From Vibrio maritimus (GTDB taxonomy: Bacteria; Pseudomonadota; Gammaproteobacteria; Enterobacterales; Vibrionaceae), in NCBI GenBank assembly GCA_000755425.1, contig BBMT01000005.1:248001-312000 (forward strand): a stretch of DNA of 64,000 nt, written 5' to 3'. The notes under the pieces were generated by a model. It had not been told where the DNA came from, made no database searches, and saw nothing but the letters and a program-made list of their open reading frames with translations. Shown piece by piece: positions 1 to 9,986 of the stretch (the stretch's first letter is position 1; each line of letters opens with the position of its first letter). The translations under genes and the position numbers were made by a program.

Positions 1-1
1 G

Positions 2-2569
2 TCTCTGGAAAAAATCATTGCTGAGGAAGGTGACGCTCAGGTCGCCGATGACGAGCTGCAATCTTCAGATAACGTCTCTGAGAATGTAGGCAACGATGAT
101 ATTGATGATCTCTTCGCTCAGTTCTCTCAAATTGATGCGACTCCAGACGCTGCGCCTGGTTTTCAGGCTGAGTTAGACCAGGCCGAGTTAGACAGTGATG
201 ATGTCGATTTACTTGACGACATGCTAGGCGATGATTTTGAGCTCTCTGAGTTGGATGACTCAGATTTAACTCTGGATGAAGTACTGTCTGCAGAGTCTGC
301 CACGGTAGGTGATGATGAGGATGTTCAGCTTCTTGCCGATGAAGAGACGGAGCTGGATGAGAATAGCACTGAGTTGTTGGATGAAGTGCTATTTGAGAGC
401 AGCCTATCAGATGCTAAAGACGACACTGTTGAAGATGACTTCGATCTGGATCCATTTGGCTCTGATGATCTGCTTGGTTCAGATATTAGCGATGAAGAAA
501 TGGATGCGTTGTTTGCTGCCAACGCGCCAGAGTCAATGACTCATCAAGACCCAAGCTCTGAGCAGTTACCGCAAGACTCATTGGATGATGAAGTTGAGTT
601 AGCTGCAGAGCTGGATAAAGAACGCACTACAGAGCCATTGTCACTGGAAGATGAGCAAATTGGTGATGATGAACTTGAGCTGACTAAGGCGTCAGATGCC
701 GAGACTGACCTTCAACTAGGCGATGAGCCTATGGTTGATGCTGCTGATGTTGATGCGCTTAATGTCGACTCACCAGCAAATGACCGTACTGAAGAAGCAT
801 TTGACACCAAGGCTGAATCAGAAGTGTTCGATGAGGAAGTAGAGAACACGCTAGCGCAACAAGACTCTCACCTGGAAAATGACTCTTTAACTCAAGAGTC
901 CGTTGCATCGGAGTCTGCTTCAACAGAGCACGAATCTTTCGAGCAACTTGATGCGTTAGAAACTGATGATGCTGTTGATGTAACGTCACACGATTCAAAC
1001 GTTGACCCTATGGTCGATGATAGTAGTGCAGAGACAGAAGCAGTTGAATTGTCAGAGCCTACCTCTCAGGTTGCTTCTGATACAGATTTTGAATTTTCAC
1101 CAGAAATAGAGAGCGGCAGCAACCTTTCTCACGATGAAGATGACAGTGAGCAGTCTAGAAAAGATCTGGATGCATTGGTAGCGAATGAGTTTGGCTTACC
1201 TCAAGATGATGATTGGTTGGCGGAAGAACCTCAACAAGAGCAGCTTTCTGAATCGGCACAAGAGGACGATGCAGATTTCCTTGCTAATGCCCTGCAAAGT
1301 GAATATGGCGAAGAACAAGCGTTTGCCGATGCAGAAGGTGACTCTGACGATGAGCCAATGCCTGAAGACTCTTCTGATGCAGAATTTGCTTTCAGTGACG
1401 ATGAGCTGCCAGAGTATAGTGAAGATGACGCGTTTGCTGATGCCAATCTCGGTAAAGAAGAGGTATTGCCTGAACCTGAACTTGAACCTGAGCTACTAGA
1501 CTCGTTTGCAGAACAAGAATCACAAAGTGATGCTGCGAGCGAGCTTGAGACGGACTCGTTCTTTGAGCCTGTAGCAGAACAAGAAAAAGCTGAACAGGCA
1601 GTAGCAGAAAATCCAGTTGGCGAATCATCATTAGCAGACGAGCAAGACGTATTTGATGATTTTGAGTTCCCAGAATTTACAGAGCAAGATGCCTTGCTTG
1701 ATCTGGATGACAGTGAGCCCCTGGCAGAGAGCCCAGTCGCGCAACAAGCGGATAACCATGACTTTGAGGATGATTTCTCGCTTGAATCACTTCCAGAGTA
1801 TGACGAGCAGCAAGCGGCAATCGATCTTGAGCCAGAGGATCAACCTTTGGCGCCTGCACCAGAAATGGTGGGTGAAACGCTGGACCATTCGGAAATAGAT
1901 GCACTCGCAGATGCGTTTAGCATGGTTGATATGTCGGCGATTGAACAAGAAGGCAATCTCGATGAGCTCTTGCAAGACAGTGAAGGGGCGACATTCTCAA
2001 ATATCTCACCAGTGGATCAAACGACAGCGGACAGCGCCGGTCTTGACATCGATGCCATGCTGAAAGAGACCGCAGGGTCTGAGGGTGGTGAAGATTGGAA
2101 TGGATTTACCCTTACCGATGAGCAGAGAGCTGCCATTAACCATGACATTCCAGATGAAGAGCAAGCGATTTGGAGTGGCAACGATGTAGGATCTCTTGCT
2201 AAAGCGTCCGATGAAGATTGGTCTTCACAAGACCCTGTCGCCGATTTTGATGGTCAAGAAAAGCAATTTATGACGATTGATGAGCTCATGGCTCAAGTCG
2301 ATGATGGAGAGGCATCGGAGCAAGAAGAGGAAGAGCTCAAGCTTGATGTTGGGTTGGATGAATTCCCAGATGTCATTGGGCCGATTTCTGAGGTCGATGT
2401 AGACACAGACTCTGAGGCAGCTGGAAATCTTGATATGGCGAAAATCTACATTGAGATGAACGATTTCGACGGCGCGGTAAAGCTACTCGAAAAAGTTTTG
2501 CTGGAAGGCTCAGGGCAAGTTGAGCAAGAGGCGAAACGGTTACTCAGTAAGCTCTCTGAGCATCAGTAA
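2..2569 (+). CDS. fimV: FimV-like polar hub protein, C-terminal part (5' end outside window)
   Basis: The frame is open from the first bases of the window, so the start and the expected N-terminal LysM/periplasmic part and membrane segment lie upstream. What is visible is about 855 residues of extremely acidic, Asp/Glu/Ser-rich, low-complexity sequence. It ends in the conserved FimV C-terminal helical domain: residues before the stop read AAGNLDMAKIYIEMNDFDGA and then a helix with KLLEKVL. In Vibrio this family (HubP/FimV) organises cell-pole proteins; the acidic region and C-terminal TPR-like domain are cytoplasmic. The downstream truA-accD order matches other Vibrio genomes. The acidic region holds degenerate repeats of a LPEYxExxA-like motif (see findings). 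Identification rests on the C-terminal domain, composition and neighbours. Confidence 0.9.
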   Translation, partial: SLEKIIAEEGDAQVADDELQSSDNVSENVGNDDIDDLFAQFSQIDATPDAAPGFQAELDQAELDSDDVDLLDDMLGDDFELSELDDSDLTLDEVLSAESATVGDDEDVQLLADEETELDENSTELLDEVLFESSLSDAKDDTVEDDFDLDPFGSDDLLGSDISDEEMDALFAANAPESMTHQDPSSEQLPQDSLDDEVELAAELDKERTTEPLSLEDEQIGDDELELTKASDAETDLQLGDEPMVDAADVDALNVDSPANDRTEEAFDTKAESEVFDEEVENTLAQQDSHLENDSLTQESVASESASTEHESFEQLDALETDDAVDVTSHDSNVDPMVDDSSAETEAVELSEPTSQVASDTDFEFSPEIESGSNLSHDEDDSEQSRKDLDALVANEFGLPQDDDWLAEEPQQEQLSESAQEDDADFLANALQSEYGEEQAFADAEGDSDDEPMPEDSSDAEFAFSDDELPEYSEDDAFADANLGKEEVLPEPELEPELLDSFAEQESQSDAASELETDSFFEPVAEQEKAEQAVAENPVGESSLADEQDVFDDFEFPEFTEQDALLDLDDSEPLAESPVAQQADNHDFEDDFSLESLPEYDEQQAAIDLEPEDQPLAPAPEMVGETLDHSEIDALADAFSMVDMSAIEQEGNLDELLQDSEGATFSNISPVDQTTADSAGLDIDAMLKETAGSEGGEDWNGFTLTDEQRAAINHDIPDEEQAIWSGNDVGSLAKASDEDWSSQDPVADFDGQEKQFMTIDELMAQVDDGEASEQEEEELKLDVGLDEFPDVIGPISEVDVDTDSEAAGNLDMAKIYIEMNDFDGAVKLLEKVLLEGSGQVEQEAKRLLSKLSEHQ

Positions 2570-2578
2570 AATCGGGGA

Positions 2579-2603
2579 AACGGTGGCTTGCCACCGTTTT
2601 TCT
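2579..2603 (+). terminator. Intrinsic terminator after fimV
   Basis: Arms AACGGTGGC and GCCACCGTT pair perfectly around a TT loop, followed by a T-rich run. It sits 10 bases after the fimV stop codon and separates fimV from truA. Confidence 0.9.
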
Positions 2604-2791
2604 TTTTTGCGTCAACCTTAATTCACCTTGATGTAACTATCGATTGTCGCCATCAGGTCAGGTTTTGGTTATGACCTTTGTGCTTATGACTGGTCATTAA
2701 TGACCGAGCTTTCACAGGGGGTGACTTTATACCAAGTGGAGTTGCGTATATACTTTGCCCCCTTTGACAAATCACAGATGCAGAGTTAACT

Positions 2792-3595
2792 ATGAAAGTT
2801 GCATTAGGTATTGAATATAACGGTGAAAAATACTTTGGCTGGCAAAGACAGCGCGAAGTTACCAGTGTTCAAGAAAAACTGGAAAAGGCGCTATCTATTG
2901 TTGCCAATGAACCGATAGAGGTTCAGTGTGCGGGGCGTACCGACGCCGGTGTACACGGTACAGGGCAAGTGGTGCACTTTGAGACATCTGCGATCCGTAA
3001 GCCTGTTGCTTGGACGATGGGCGTTAATGCAAACCTACCAAAAGACATTGCGGTACGCTGGGCAAAAGAAGTCCCAGAAGCGTTCCATGCGCGCTTTTCT
3101 GCAACTGCTCGTCGCTATCGTTATGTGATCTTCAATCACGATTTACGTCCTGGAATTTTATCTTCTGGTATCAGTCATTATCATGGCGACTTGGATGTAG
3201 AAAAAATGCATCAGGCAGGGCAGTATCTACTTGGTGAAAATGATTTCACGTCCTTTCGTGCCGTGCAGTGTCAATCTCGTAGCCCTTGGCGCAATATCAT
3301 GCACTTAAACGTGACTCGCCACGGTCCTTACGTGGTGATTGATATTAAAGCGAACGCCTTTGTTCATCATATGGTGCGAAACATTACCGGTAGCTTGATT
3401 GTGGTCGGTAGAGGTGAACAGCCACCTGAGTGGATAGAGTGGTTACTGGCACAAAAAGATCGCAAACTGGCTGGCGCTACGGCGAAAGCTGACGGTCTGT
3501 ATTTGGTCGATGTCGATTATCCAGATGAGTACCAGCTCCCAGAAATGCCAATTGGTCCGCTGTTTTTGCCAAATGATTTGAACTCTGGTTGGTAA
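2792..3595 (+). CDS. truA: tRNA pseudouridine(38-40) synthase TruA
   Basis: 267 residues, the usual TruA length. TruA converts uridines 38-40 in the tRNA anticodon arm to pseudouridine. The signature [12 protein letters not shown] is at residues 48-59 and contains the catalytic aspartate D51. The N-terminal Y-x-G-xx-(Y/F)-x-GWQRQ segment and the RNA-binding [17 protein letters not shown] stretch are also present. The ATG at 2792 begins the typical [12 protein letters not shown]-terminus. It stands between the fimV terminator and accD, as in other vibrios. Confidence 0.97.
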   Translation: MKVALGIEYNGEKYFGWQRQREVTSVQEKLEKALSIVANEPIEVQCAGRTDAGVHGTGQVVHFETSAIRKPVAWTMGVNANLPKDIAVRWAKEVPEAFHARFSATARRYRYVIFNHDLRPGILSSGISHYHGDLDVEKMHQAGQYLLGENDFTSFRAVQCQSRSPWRNIMHLNVTRHGPYVVIDIKANAFVHHMVRNITGSLIVVGRGEQPPEWIEWLLAQKDRKLAGATAKADGLYLVDVDYPDEYQLPEMPIGPLFLPNDLNSGW

Positions 3596-3622
3596 CTAGG
3601 CTCCAAACAGTGAAAAGTTAGC

Positions 3623-3648
3623 GTGACCAAGAGTTATGGCTTGGTCAC
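3623..3648 (+). other. Hairpin between truA and accD
   Basis: GTGACCAAG and CTTGGTCAC form a perfect 9-bp stem with an 8-base loop, 25 bases after the truA stop. No T-run follows, so it may be a Rho-dependent 3' end or an mRNA-stabilising structure. Function is inferred only from position. Confidence 0.5.
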
Positions 3649-3770
3649 AAGGATAGGTACAACCAGTTTTTTATCTACAGTTTGGCTGTAATATGGTTTA
3701 ATCCCACGGCATTAATTAGAATTTCACACTTTCGCCATTTTGGCGGGGGTAACAAGAGAAAAGGTCTTCC

Positions 3771-4697
3771 ATGAGTTGGCTTGAAAAGATTTTAGAAAAA
3801 AGCAACATCGTTAGCTCGCGCAAAGCATCTATCCCAGAAGGTATCTGGACTAAATGTACTTCATGTGAGCAAGTACTTTATCACGCAGAACTAGAGCGTA
3901 ACCTTGAGGTTTGCCCTAAGTGTAACCACCACATGCGAATGAAAGCACGTCGTCGTCTAGAAACGTTCTTAGACGAAGGTAACCGTGTTGAACTCGCGAC
4001 TGAGCTTGAGCCTCAAGACAAGCTTAAATTCAAAGATTCAAAGCGTTACAAAGAGCGCCTTTCTGCAGCACAGAAAAACAGTGGTGAGAAAGATGCCTTG
4101 GTTGTTATGCAAGGTGAACTGCTGGGTCAGCCAGTAGTAGCGTGTGCATTTGAGTTCTCATTTATGGGCGGCTCAATGGGCTCTGTTGTTGGTGCTCGCT
4201 TTGTGCGCGCAGTAGAAGCAGCAATGGAAAACAATTGCGGTCTTGTTTGTTTCTCAGCAAGTGGCGGCGCACGTATGCAAGAAGCGCTAATGTCGCTAAT
4301 GCAGATGGCGAAAACCAGTGCTGCGCTTGAGCGTCTGTCGAAAAAAGGCCTGCCATTTGTTTCTGTAATGACTGACCCAACGATGGGCGGCGTTTCAGCA
4401 AGTCTGGCTATGCTAGGTGACATCAATATCGGCGAGCCAAAAGCGCTTATTGGTTTTGCAGGCCGTCGTGTAATCGAGCAAACAGTACGTGAAGACCTTC
4501 CTGAAGGCTTCCAACGCAGTGAGTTCCTACTTGAGCATGGTGCGATTGATATGATTGTTGATCGTCGCGAAATGCGTCAGCGCGTAGGTAGCTTGCTTGC
4601 TAAAATGACGAACCAAGTGTCACCGCTTGTGGTTTCTGTGGAAGATTCTCCACAAGAACCTGCATATGATGTACCAGAAGCGGACGAAAAAGGGTAA
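3771..4697 (+). CDS. accD: Acetyl-CoA carboxylase carboxyltransferase subunit beta
   Basis: 308 residues. With AccA it forms the carboxyltransferase that moves CO2 from biotin-BCCP to acetyl-CoA, the first step of fatty acid synthesis. The N-terminal zinc ribbon is visible as C29xxC32 and C48xxC51, followed by the carboxyltransferase fold with [12 protein letters not shown] and [19 protein letters not shown]. The start at 3771 gives the usual MSWLEKI N-terminus. It is followed after 42 bases by folC. In this window it begins the run leading to purF. The biotin operon needed to make its cofactor lies near 54 kb. Confidence 0.97.
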   Translation: MSWLEKILEKSNIVSSRKASIPEGIWTKCTSCEQVLYHAELERNLEVCPKCNHHMRMKARRRLETFLDEGNRVELATELEPQDKLKFKDSKRYKERLSAAQKNSGEKDALVVMQGELLGQPVVACAFEFSFMGGSMGSVVGARFVRAVEAAMENNCGLVCFSASGGARMQEALMSLMQMAKTSAALERLSKKGLPFVSVMTDPTMGGVSASLAMLGDINIGEPKALIGFAGRRVIEQTVREDLPEGFQRSEFLLEHGAIDMIVDRREMRQRVGSLLAKMTNQVSPLVVSVEDSPQEPAYDVPEADEKG

Positions 4698-4739
4698 AGT
4701 ACTCACTAAGTTATCAAACGTTAAGATATTGACGGCTAA

Positions 4740-6014
4740 ATGAGTTCACAATCCATTCCACAAGCCACATCTACATTACAGGTGTGGCTTGATTACTTAA
4801 CCAGTATCCATACCAGTGCCATTGATCTTGGCCTAGACCGAGTGTCCGTCGTGGCACAAAAAGGTCAACTTACCAAACCAGCCCCAACCGTTATCACCGT
4901 TGCCGGTACCAATGGCAAGGGTTCGACTTGTGCATTGATGGAAGCCATCTTATTAGATGCTGGCTACTCTGTTGGTGTCTACAGTTCTCCTCACCTAATT
5001 CGTTACAATGAACGTGTGCGTATCAATGGCCAAGAACTGCCTGACGAGTCACACACCCAAGCTTTCGACTACATTGAAAAGCTGCGTGGTGATGTTAGCC
5101 TAAGTTTTTTCGAGTACGCGACATTAGCGGCTCTAAAGCAGTTCCAACAGCATAAGGTGGAAGTTGTTCTGCTCGAAGTTGGACTAGGTGGTAGGCTTGA
5201 TGCGACGAACGTCGTTGATCATGATGTATCGGTGATTACTAGTCTTGCCGTCGATCACGTCGATTGGCTGGGTGATGACATTAACGTTATCGGTTTTGAG
5301 AAAGCGGGCATTTATCGCTCCGGAAAGCCGGCTATTTGTGGTCAGCCGAAACCACCAGCAACAGTGCCAGCTCACGCAGATGACATTGGTGCGGAGTTCT
5401 ACCAAACGGGCATTCAGTTCGACTACAAACAAACCTCAGACTCAACTTGGAGCTGGCACCACGGCACCTTTGCGTTAGAAGATTTGCCTATTCCGGTTCT
5501 TCCTTTGATGAATGCCAATACTGCGCTAATGGCGTTAGGCGCTGCCAACTTGGACATAACCGACATCAACATTGTAAACGGCCTTAAAGACGCTCGTCTG
5601 GCTGGACGCATGCAAGTCATCGCCGGTACGCCAACCACCATCCTCGATGTTGCGCACAACCCTCATTCAGCGGAGTATTTAGTTACTCAGCTCAATCGTT
5701 TGTATCCTAACACTCGATTTAAAGTGGTGATGGGTATGCTGCATGACAAAGATATCGCTGAAACTATCCGAGTTTTGAATCCTCTGACAGAGCATTGGTA
5801 TCCTGCATCATTGAGTGGTCCAAGAGCTGCATCTGCGGACGAGCTATGTGCTCATCTTGACTCCAACCAAACGCTTACGCGCTATGATTCGCCTGTGGCG
5901 GCGTTTGAGGCTGCGAAATCGGATGCGAAACCAGATGATCTGATTTTGGTTGTGGGGTCATTCCACACGGTTGGTGAGGTATTGGAGCACTGCGGCGGCA
6001 ATACCGCCAAGTAA
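4740..6014 (+). CDS. folC: Bifunctional folylpolyglutamate/dihydrofolate synthase
   Basis: 424 residues, typical for FolC. It adds glutamate to dihydropteroate and to tetrahydrofolates in the cytosol. The ATP-binding P-loop GTNGKGS is at residues 56-62, then YSSPHLIRYNERVRI and the Mur-ligase-type motifs LEVGLGGRLDATNVV and LDVAHNPHSA. No strong Shine-Dalgarno is visible before the ATG at 4740, but the next residues match the family N-terminus. It sits between accD and dedD in the same direction, as in E. coli. Confidence 0.96.
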   Translation: MSSQSIPQATSTLQVWLDYLTSIHTSAIDLGLDRVSVVAQKGQLTKPAPTVITVAGTNGKGSTCALMEAILLDAGYSVGVYSSPHLIRYNERVRINGQELPDESHTQAFDYIEKLRGDVSLSFFEYATLAALKQFQQHKVEVVLLEVGLGGRLDATNVVDHDVSVITSLAVDHVDWLGDDINVIGFEKAGIYRSGKPAICGQPKPPATVPAHADDIGAEFYQTGIQFDYKQTSDSTWSWHHGTFALEDLPIPVLPLMNANTALMALGAANLDITDINIVNGLKDARLAGRMQVIAGTPTTILDVAHNPHSAEYLVTQLNRLYPNTRFKVVMGMLHDKDIAETIRVLNPLTEHWYPASLSGPRAASADELCAHLDSNQTLTRYDSPVAAFEAAKSDAKPDDLILVVGSFHTVGEVLEHCGGNTAK

Positions 6015-6034
6015 ATACGAATCTAGGAGAAATC

Positions 6035-6577
6035 ATGGCGAGTAAATTCCAAAGCCGTTTAGTGGGCACCATCGTATTGGTGGCGGTCGGGGTGATTATC
6101 CTCCCAGACTTACTTGACGGTAAAAAGCTTCACTACAAAGAAGAGTTTGCCAGCATTCCACTTAAGCCAGAAATTAACGCTGACGTGGAATCGTTTGAAG
6201 TACTGGAACCAGAAGAGGATATTTCCGTACTTCCAGAAGCGCCTGTGCAAGCGACTGTGGGCGAAGAGGCTGTTCAAGAGCCAGAAGCGGATATCGTCAA
6301 TGTATCAACGCAAGAGGTTCCTGAGCGTAACGATTACGCTGATAGTGCCTGGATTATTCAGCTGATGGCACTGAAAAATGCCGACAATGCAGCAGCACTA
6401 GTGAAAGATCTGCAAAAGCGTGGCTATCAAGCTCACGTGAAACAGGAAGAGACCTTTACTCGCGTGATTATCGGTCCAGATGTTTCAAAAAGTAAATTAG
6501 AGAAGCAATTGATTGAATTAGAGGAAATTACCGGCTCTAGAGGTCAACTGCTCAAATTTAAGCCACTAAATCCATAA
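6035..6577 (+). CDS. dedD: SPOR-domain cell-division protein DedD
   Basis: 180 residues. A single N-terminal membrane segment (about residues 9-27, LVGTIVLVAVGVIILPDLL) is followed by an acidic, proline/valine-rich linker and a C-terminal SPOR domain (about residues 103-180) of the kind that binds denuded peptidoglycan at the septum. AGGAG precedes the ATG at 6035. The order folC-dedD-cvpA-purF is conserved with E. coli. The PurR-type operator for cvpA-purF overlaps its stop codon. Confidence 0.93.
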   Translation: MASKFQSRLVGTIVLVAVGVIILPDLLDGKKLHYKEEFASIPLKPEINADVESFEVLEPEEDISVLPEAPVQATVGEEAVQEPEADIVNVSTQEVPERNDYADSAWIIQLMALKNADNAAALVKDLQKRGYQAHVKQEETFTRVIIGPDVSKSKLEKQLIELEEITGSRGQLLKFKPLNP

Positions 6578-6612
6578 GAAAACGTTTGCGTCGCGTATTT
6601 TTCTGTTAAAAT
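6576..6612 (+). promoter_or_regulatory. PurR-type operator and promoter of cvpA-purF
   Basis: Bases 6576-6591 read in reverse are ACGCAAACGTTTTCTT, which fits the enterobacterial PurR box (ACGCAAACGTTTTCNT) at every fixed position. A plausible -35 (TTTGCG, 6585-6590) lies inside the operator and a -10 (TAAAAT, 6607-6612) follows 16 bases later. This is the same place in the gene order as the known PurR site of E. coli cvpA-purF. Regulation by purine co-repressor is inferred from that match. Confidence 0.85.
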
Positions 6613-6638
6613 GCGCGCCAACTTGAGATGAAGAATTC

Positions 6639-7126
6639 ATGAATTGGTTAGATTTTGTCATTTTGGGTGTGATTGGGCTATCGGCTTAATCAGTTTAGTT
6701 CGCGGTTTTGCCAAAGAGGCACTGTCGCTTTTGATATGGTTTGGCGCGTTTTTTATCGCCAGCCAGTACTACGCAAAACTTGCGGTGTACTTTTCTAATA
6801 TCGAAGACGACATGTTTCGCAATGGCGCCGCAATCGCTGCCTTGTTTGTTGCGACTTTGATTGTCGGGGCTCTCATTAACTATGTCATAGGGCAGTTGGT
6901 TCAGAAAACGGGACTCTCGGGTACAGATAGAGTGCTTGGTATCGTATTTGGCGGTTTGCGAGGTGTACTAATCGTCTCAGCGGTGCTGTTCTTTGTTGAT
7001 ACCTTTACCACGCTGAACAACAGCGAGTGGTGGGAAACCTCAGAACTGGTTCCACACTTTAAATTGGTCATTGAGCCGTTTTTTGAACACATCGAAGCAA
7101 CTTCTAGTTTCTTGTCTGGCGCTTAG
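6639..7126 (+). CDS. cvpA: CvpA family membrane protein (frame broken by one missing base)
   Basis: The ATG at 6639 opens the usual MNWLDFVILGVIGLSA start, but the frame then stops at once. Adding one base at about 6686 (TT to TTT) joins it to LISLVRGFAKEALSLLIWF and gives 162 residues, the normal CvpA length with four predicted membrane segments. CvpA is an inner-membrane protein named for colicin V production; its biochemical role is not firmly established. It is the first gene after the PurR-type operator and lies directly upstream of purF. A distal start in the shifted frame (6644) would give a nonsense N-terminus. Confidence 0.92.
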
Positions 7127-7162
7127 CAGCGCCAGCTAATGTCGCAAATCGAGGATTAGGAC

Positions 7163-8675
7163 ATGTGTGGTATTGTTGGAATCGTTGGCTCAACGCCTGT
7201 GAATCAGTCTATCTATGACGCTTTGACCGTTTTACAGCATCGTGCCAAGATGCCGCTGGTATTGTTACCATAGAAAGCAATCGTTTTCGTCTGCGTAAGG
7301 CGAATGGTCTAGTTAAAGACGTTTTTGAAGCGAAGCACATGCAGCGTCTTCAAGGCAACGTAGGTATTGGACATGTTCGTTACCCGACAGCTGGTAGCTC
7401 TAGCGCTTCTGAAGCACAACCGTTCTACGTAAACTCTCCGTTTGGTATTACCCTGGCACACAACGGTAACCTCACCAACGCTCACGAAGTTCGTGAAAAG
7501 TTGTTTGAAAAAGACCGCCGCCACGTTAACACGACCTCGGACTCTGAGGTTCTACTTAACGTTCTTGCTCACGAAATTGATACCGTGAAAGGCAATGTGA
7601 CGTCAGATGACGTGTTCCGCGCTGTGACTAATGTTCACCGAGCCATTAAAGGTGCATACGCTGTTGCAGCGATGATCATCGGCCACGGTATGATTGCATT
7701 TCGCGATCCAAATGGTATCCGTCCTCTTTGTTTAGGTAAGCGTGAAGTGGAAGGCAAAACTGAGTACATGGTTGCTTCTGAGTCTGTTGCGCTTGATGCA
7801 GTTGGTTTTGATTTTGTCCGTGACGTTGCACCTGGTGAAGCGATTTACGCCACATTTGACGGCGAGCTATTCACTCGTCAATGTGCTGACAACCCTAAGC
7901 TAAACCCATGTATCTTCGAATTCGTATACTTCGCTCGTCCAGATTCATTTATCGATAAATCTCGGTATACAGCGCGCGCGTTGAAATGGGCAAGAAGCTT
8001 GGTGAGCGCATTAAAGATGAGTTTTCTTATCTTGATATCGACGTTGTTATCCCAATCCCAGAGACGTCTTGCGATATCGCACTGCAAATTGCGCAAGCGA
8101 TTGATATACCTTACCGTCAAGGCTTCGTTAAGAACCGTTACGTAGGTCGCACCTTCATCATGCCTGGTCAACAGCAGCGTAAGAAGTCAGTGCGCCGTAA
8201 GCTCAATGCTATCCGCTCTGAGTTTAAAGGTAAGAACGTACTGCTAGTCGATGACTCTATCGTTCGTGGCACAACATCAGAGCAGATCATTGAGATGGCT
8301 CGTGACTCTGGTGCTAACAAAGTGTACATGGTCTCGGCTGCGCCAGAAGTTCGTTTCCCGAACGTCTACGGTATCGATATGCCAAGTGCCAATGAGCTTA
8401 TTGCACACGGCCGTGATAATGATGCAATCTGTAAGCAAATTGGTGCCGATGCGCTTATCTACCAAACGGTTCCAGATCTTTTGGAAGCAGTAGGTCTAGG
8501 CAACCCAGATGTTAAGCAGTTCGAAGCTTCAGTATTTAATGGTGAATACGTGACAGGTGATATCGACCAGTCGTACTTGGATTACCTTGACTCATTGCGT
8601 AACGATGATGCGAAAGTCCAGCGCGATATTCAGCAAGATTTAGCTAACTTAGAGCTTCATAACGAAGGCATCTAA
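7163..8675 (+). CDS. purF: Amidophosphoribosyltransferase (two missing bases)
   Basis: PurF makes phosphoribosylamine from PRPP and glutamine, the first committed step of purine synthesis. The ATG at 7163 starts [10 protein letters not shown], with the catalytic Cys2 of class II amidotransferases. Two frame breaks are repaired by one G near 7244 (giving [13 protein letters not shown]) and one A near 7957 (giving [21 protein letters not shown]). The restored protein is 504 residues, as in E. coli. The PRPP-binding motif [14 protein letters not shown] is intact in the last third. Regulation is probably through the PurR-type box before cvpA. A strong bidirectional terminator follows. Confidence 0.96.
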
Positions 8676-8704
8676 GCCGCGCCACCTAAGAGAAACACAA
8701 AAAA

Positions 8705-8729
8705 ACCAGAGCCTTGGCTCTGGTTTTTT
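8705..8729 (+). terminator. Bidirectional terminator between purF and the LysR gene
   Basis: ACCAGAGCC and GGCTCTGGT pair perfectly with T-runs on both outer sides (A5 before, T6 after), fitting termination of both purF and the convergent LysR-type gene. Confidence 0.9.
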
Positions 8730-8756
8730 ATTGTATAGCGATTATGGTCAAGAAAC

Positions 8757-9631
8757 TCAGTGAAGAGAGTAGTCGATGACGAAATCGATAAACAGACGCA
8801 CTTTTTCTGGTAAGTGATCTTTGTGGTTGTAGAGCATGTAGATGTCACGCGGTTGGAGCTCCACTCTGGCAAAATTCGGACCAAGTCACCATTGTCGATG
8901 TGCTCTTGAATCATCACATCTGGCATCAAGGTTATACCCAGTCCAGCGGAGCAGGCACGGCGCACAACATTGAGGCTGTTGGCTTCAAATCGAGCTTTGG
9001 TATTGTTAATGATGGACTCGCCACTGACGTTCTTAAGTTGCCATTTTATCAGTGGCGCACCTTTGAGCAGTCGATGAGACGAAAGCTCTTCAGCGTGCTT
9101 AGGCTCACCATGCTTTGCTAGGTACTCAGGGGTGGCGATTAAAACATCTTTGACTGTGCTGAGTTTGCGAGCAATGAGGCTAGAGTCGCGCTGCGGTCCA
9201 ACGCGGAAGATAACATCCCACTCGGTTGGGTCAAGTTGATCAGCGTGGTTACTCATGGTCAAATCAAGGCTGATGTCAGGGTACTGAGCCATAAAGTCAT
9301 TGAACATAGGCATCATCAAACGCTTGGTGAGGTTCGATGGTGAGGAAATCTTCAGTTTACCCGATGCCCCTTTGCACTCGTCGGCAATTTCTTCTGACGT
9401 AGACGTTAATCGTTGCAGCAAAGGAGAGCACTCATTGTAAAAGCGTTCGCCTGCCTCTGTGAGTGACAGCTTACGAGCATGACGGTTGAGCAAGCGAAGA
9501 TTCAACGAATCCTCTAGTGCTTGAATGCGTCGAGTAATTGTTGCAACAGGTATCATGGTCTTACGGGAAGTTGCTGTATAACTCCCATTTTCCACAACAA
9601 GTCGGAACAGATTTAGATCATCGAGTTTCAT
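8757..9631 (-). CDS. LysR family transcriptional regulator (one missing base)
   Basis: An N-terminal LysR winged helix-turn-helix (MKLDDLNLFRLVVENGSYTA..., about residues 1-60) is followed by a substrate-binding domain. The frame derails near the C-terminus; adding one C near 8851 restores SSNPRDIYMLYNHKDHLPEK and a stop at 8757-8759, giving 291 residues. The target genes and effector are not recognisable; sequence style (TSRKTMIPVATITRRIQALE) is that of the LysR subgroup near TrpI/DsdC-type or AaeR-type regulators, but this is not decisive. It is convergent with purF and divergent from rssB. Confidence 0.88.
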
Positions 9632-9986
9632 ATATTCAACTATTTGTAATTATTGGTTTTTAATATAGTCCAAAACTTGGAAAAGCCACTGAGTTTTCAG
9701 TCAGACCCTCTCAAGTAATTTCGCGTATTTATAAATTAAGTACGGGGAAATCAGCGAATTGGACACTTTTATAGCAAAACCGAGAACACAAGATAATGCC
9801 ACAATTGGGGGCATTTGTATAAAAGTGGATTTCTGCCTACAGTTAAAGTACTCAGGAATGGAGTATGTCCTGTTTTCAATAGTCAATGAATTGCATCATT
9901 GTAGCGTTTCCTTACGATACGACGTTTGATGTAAACCAAAAATAATAACAATTACACGCTCAATGGAATTTGTGAGGCGTAGTCTT
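9632..9986. other. Intergenic region between the LysR gene and rssB
   Basis: 355 AT-rich bases separate two divergent regulator genes and must hold both promoters. A 61-codon reverse frame at 9701-9886 has no ribosome site or recognisable content and I do not call it. No strong repeat was seen. Confidence 0.4.

Noticed and set aside
6644..7126. CvpA starting at 6644 with an odd N-terminus
   Set aside because: The conserved start at 6639 continues after a one-base repair; the other start is a product of the frame break.
9701..9886. 61-codon reverse frame between the LysR and rssB genes
   Set aside because: No ribosome site and it would cover both divergent promoters.
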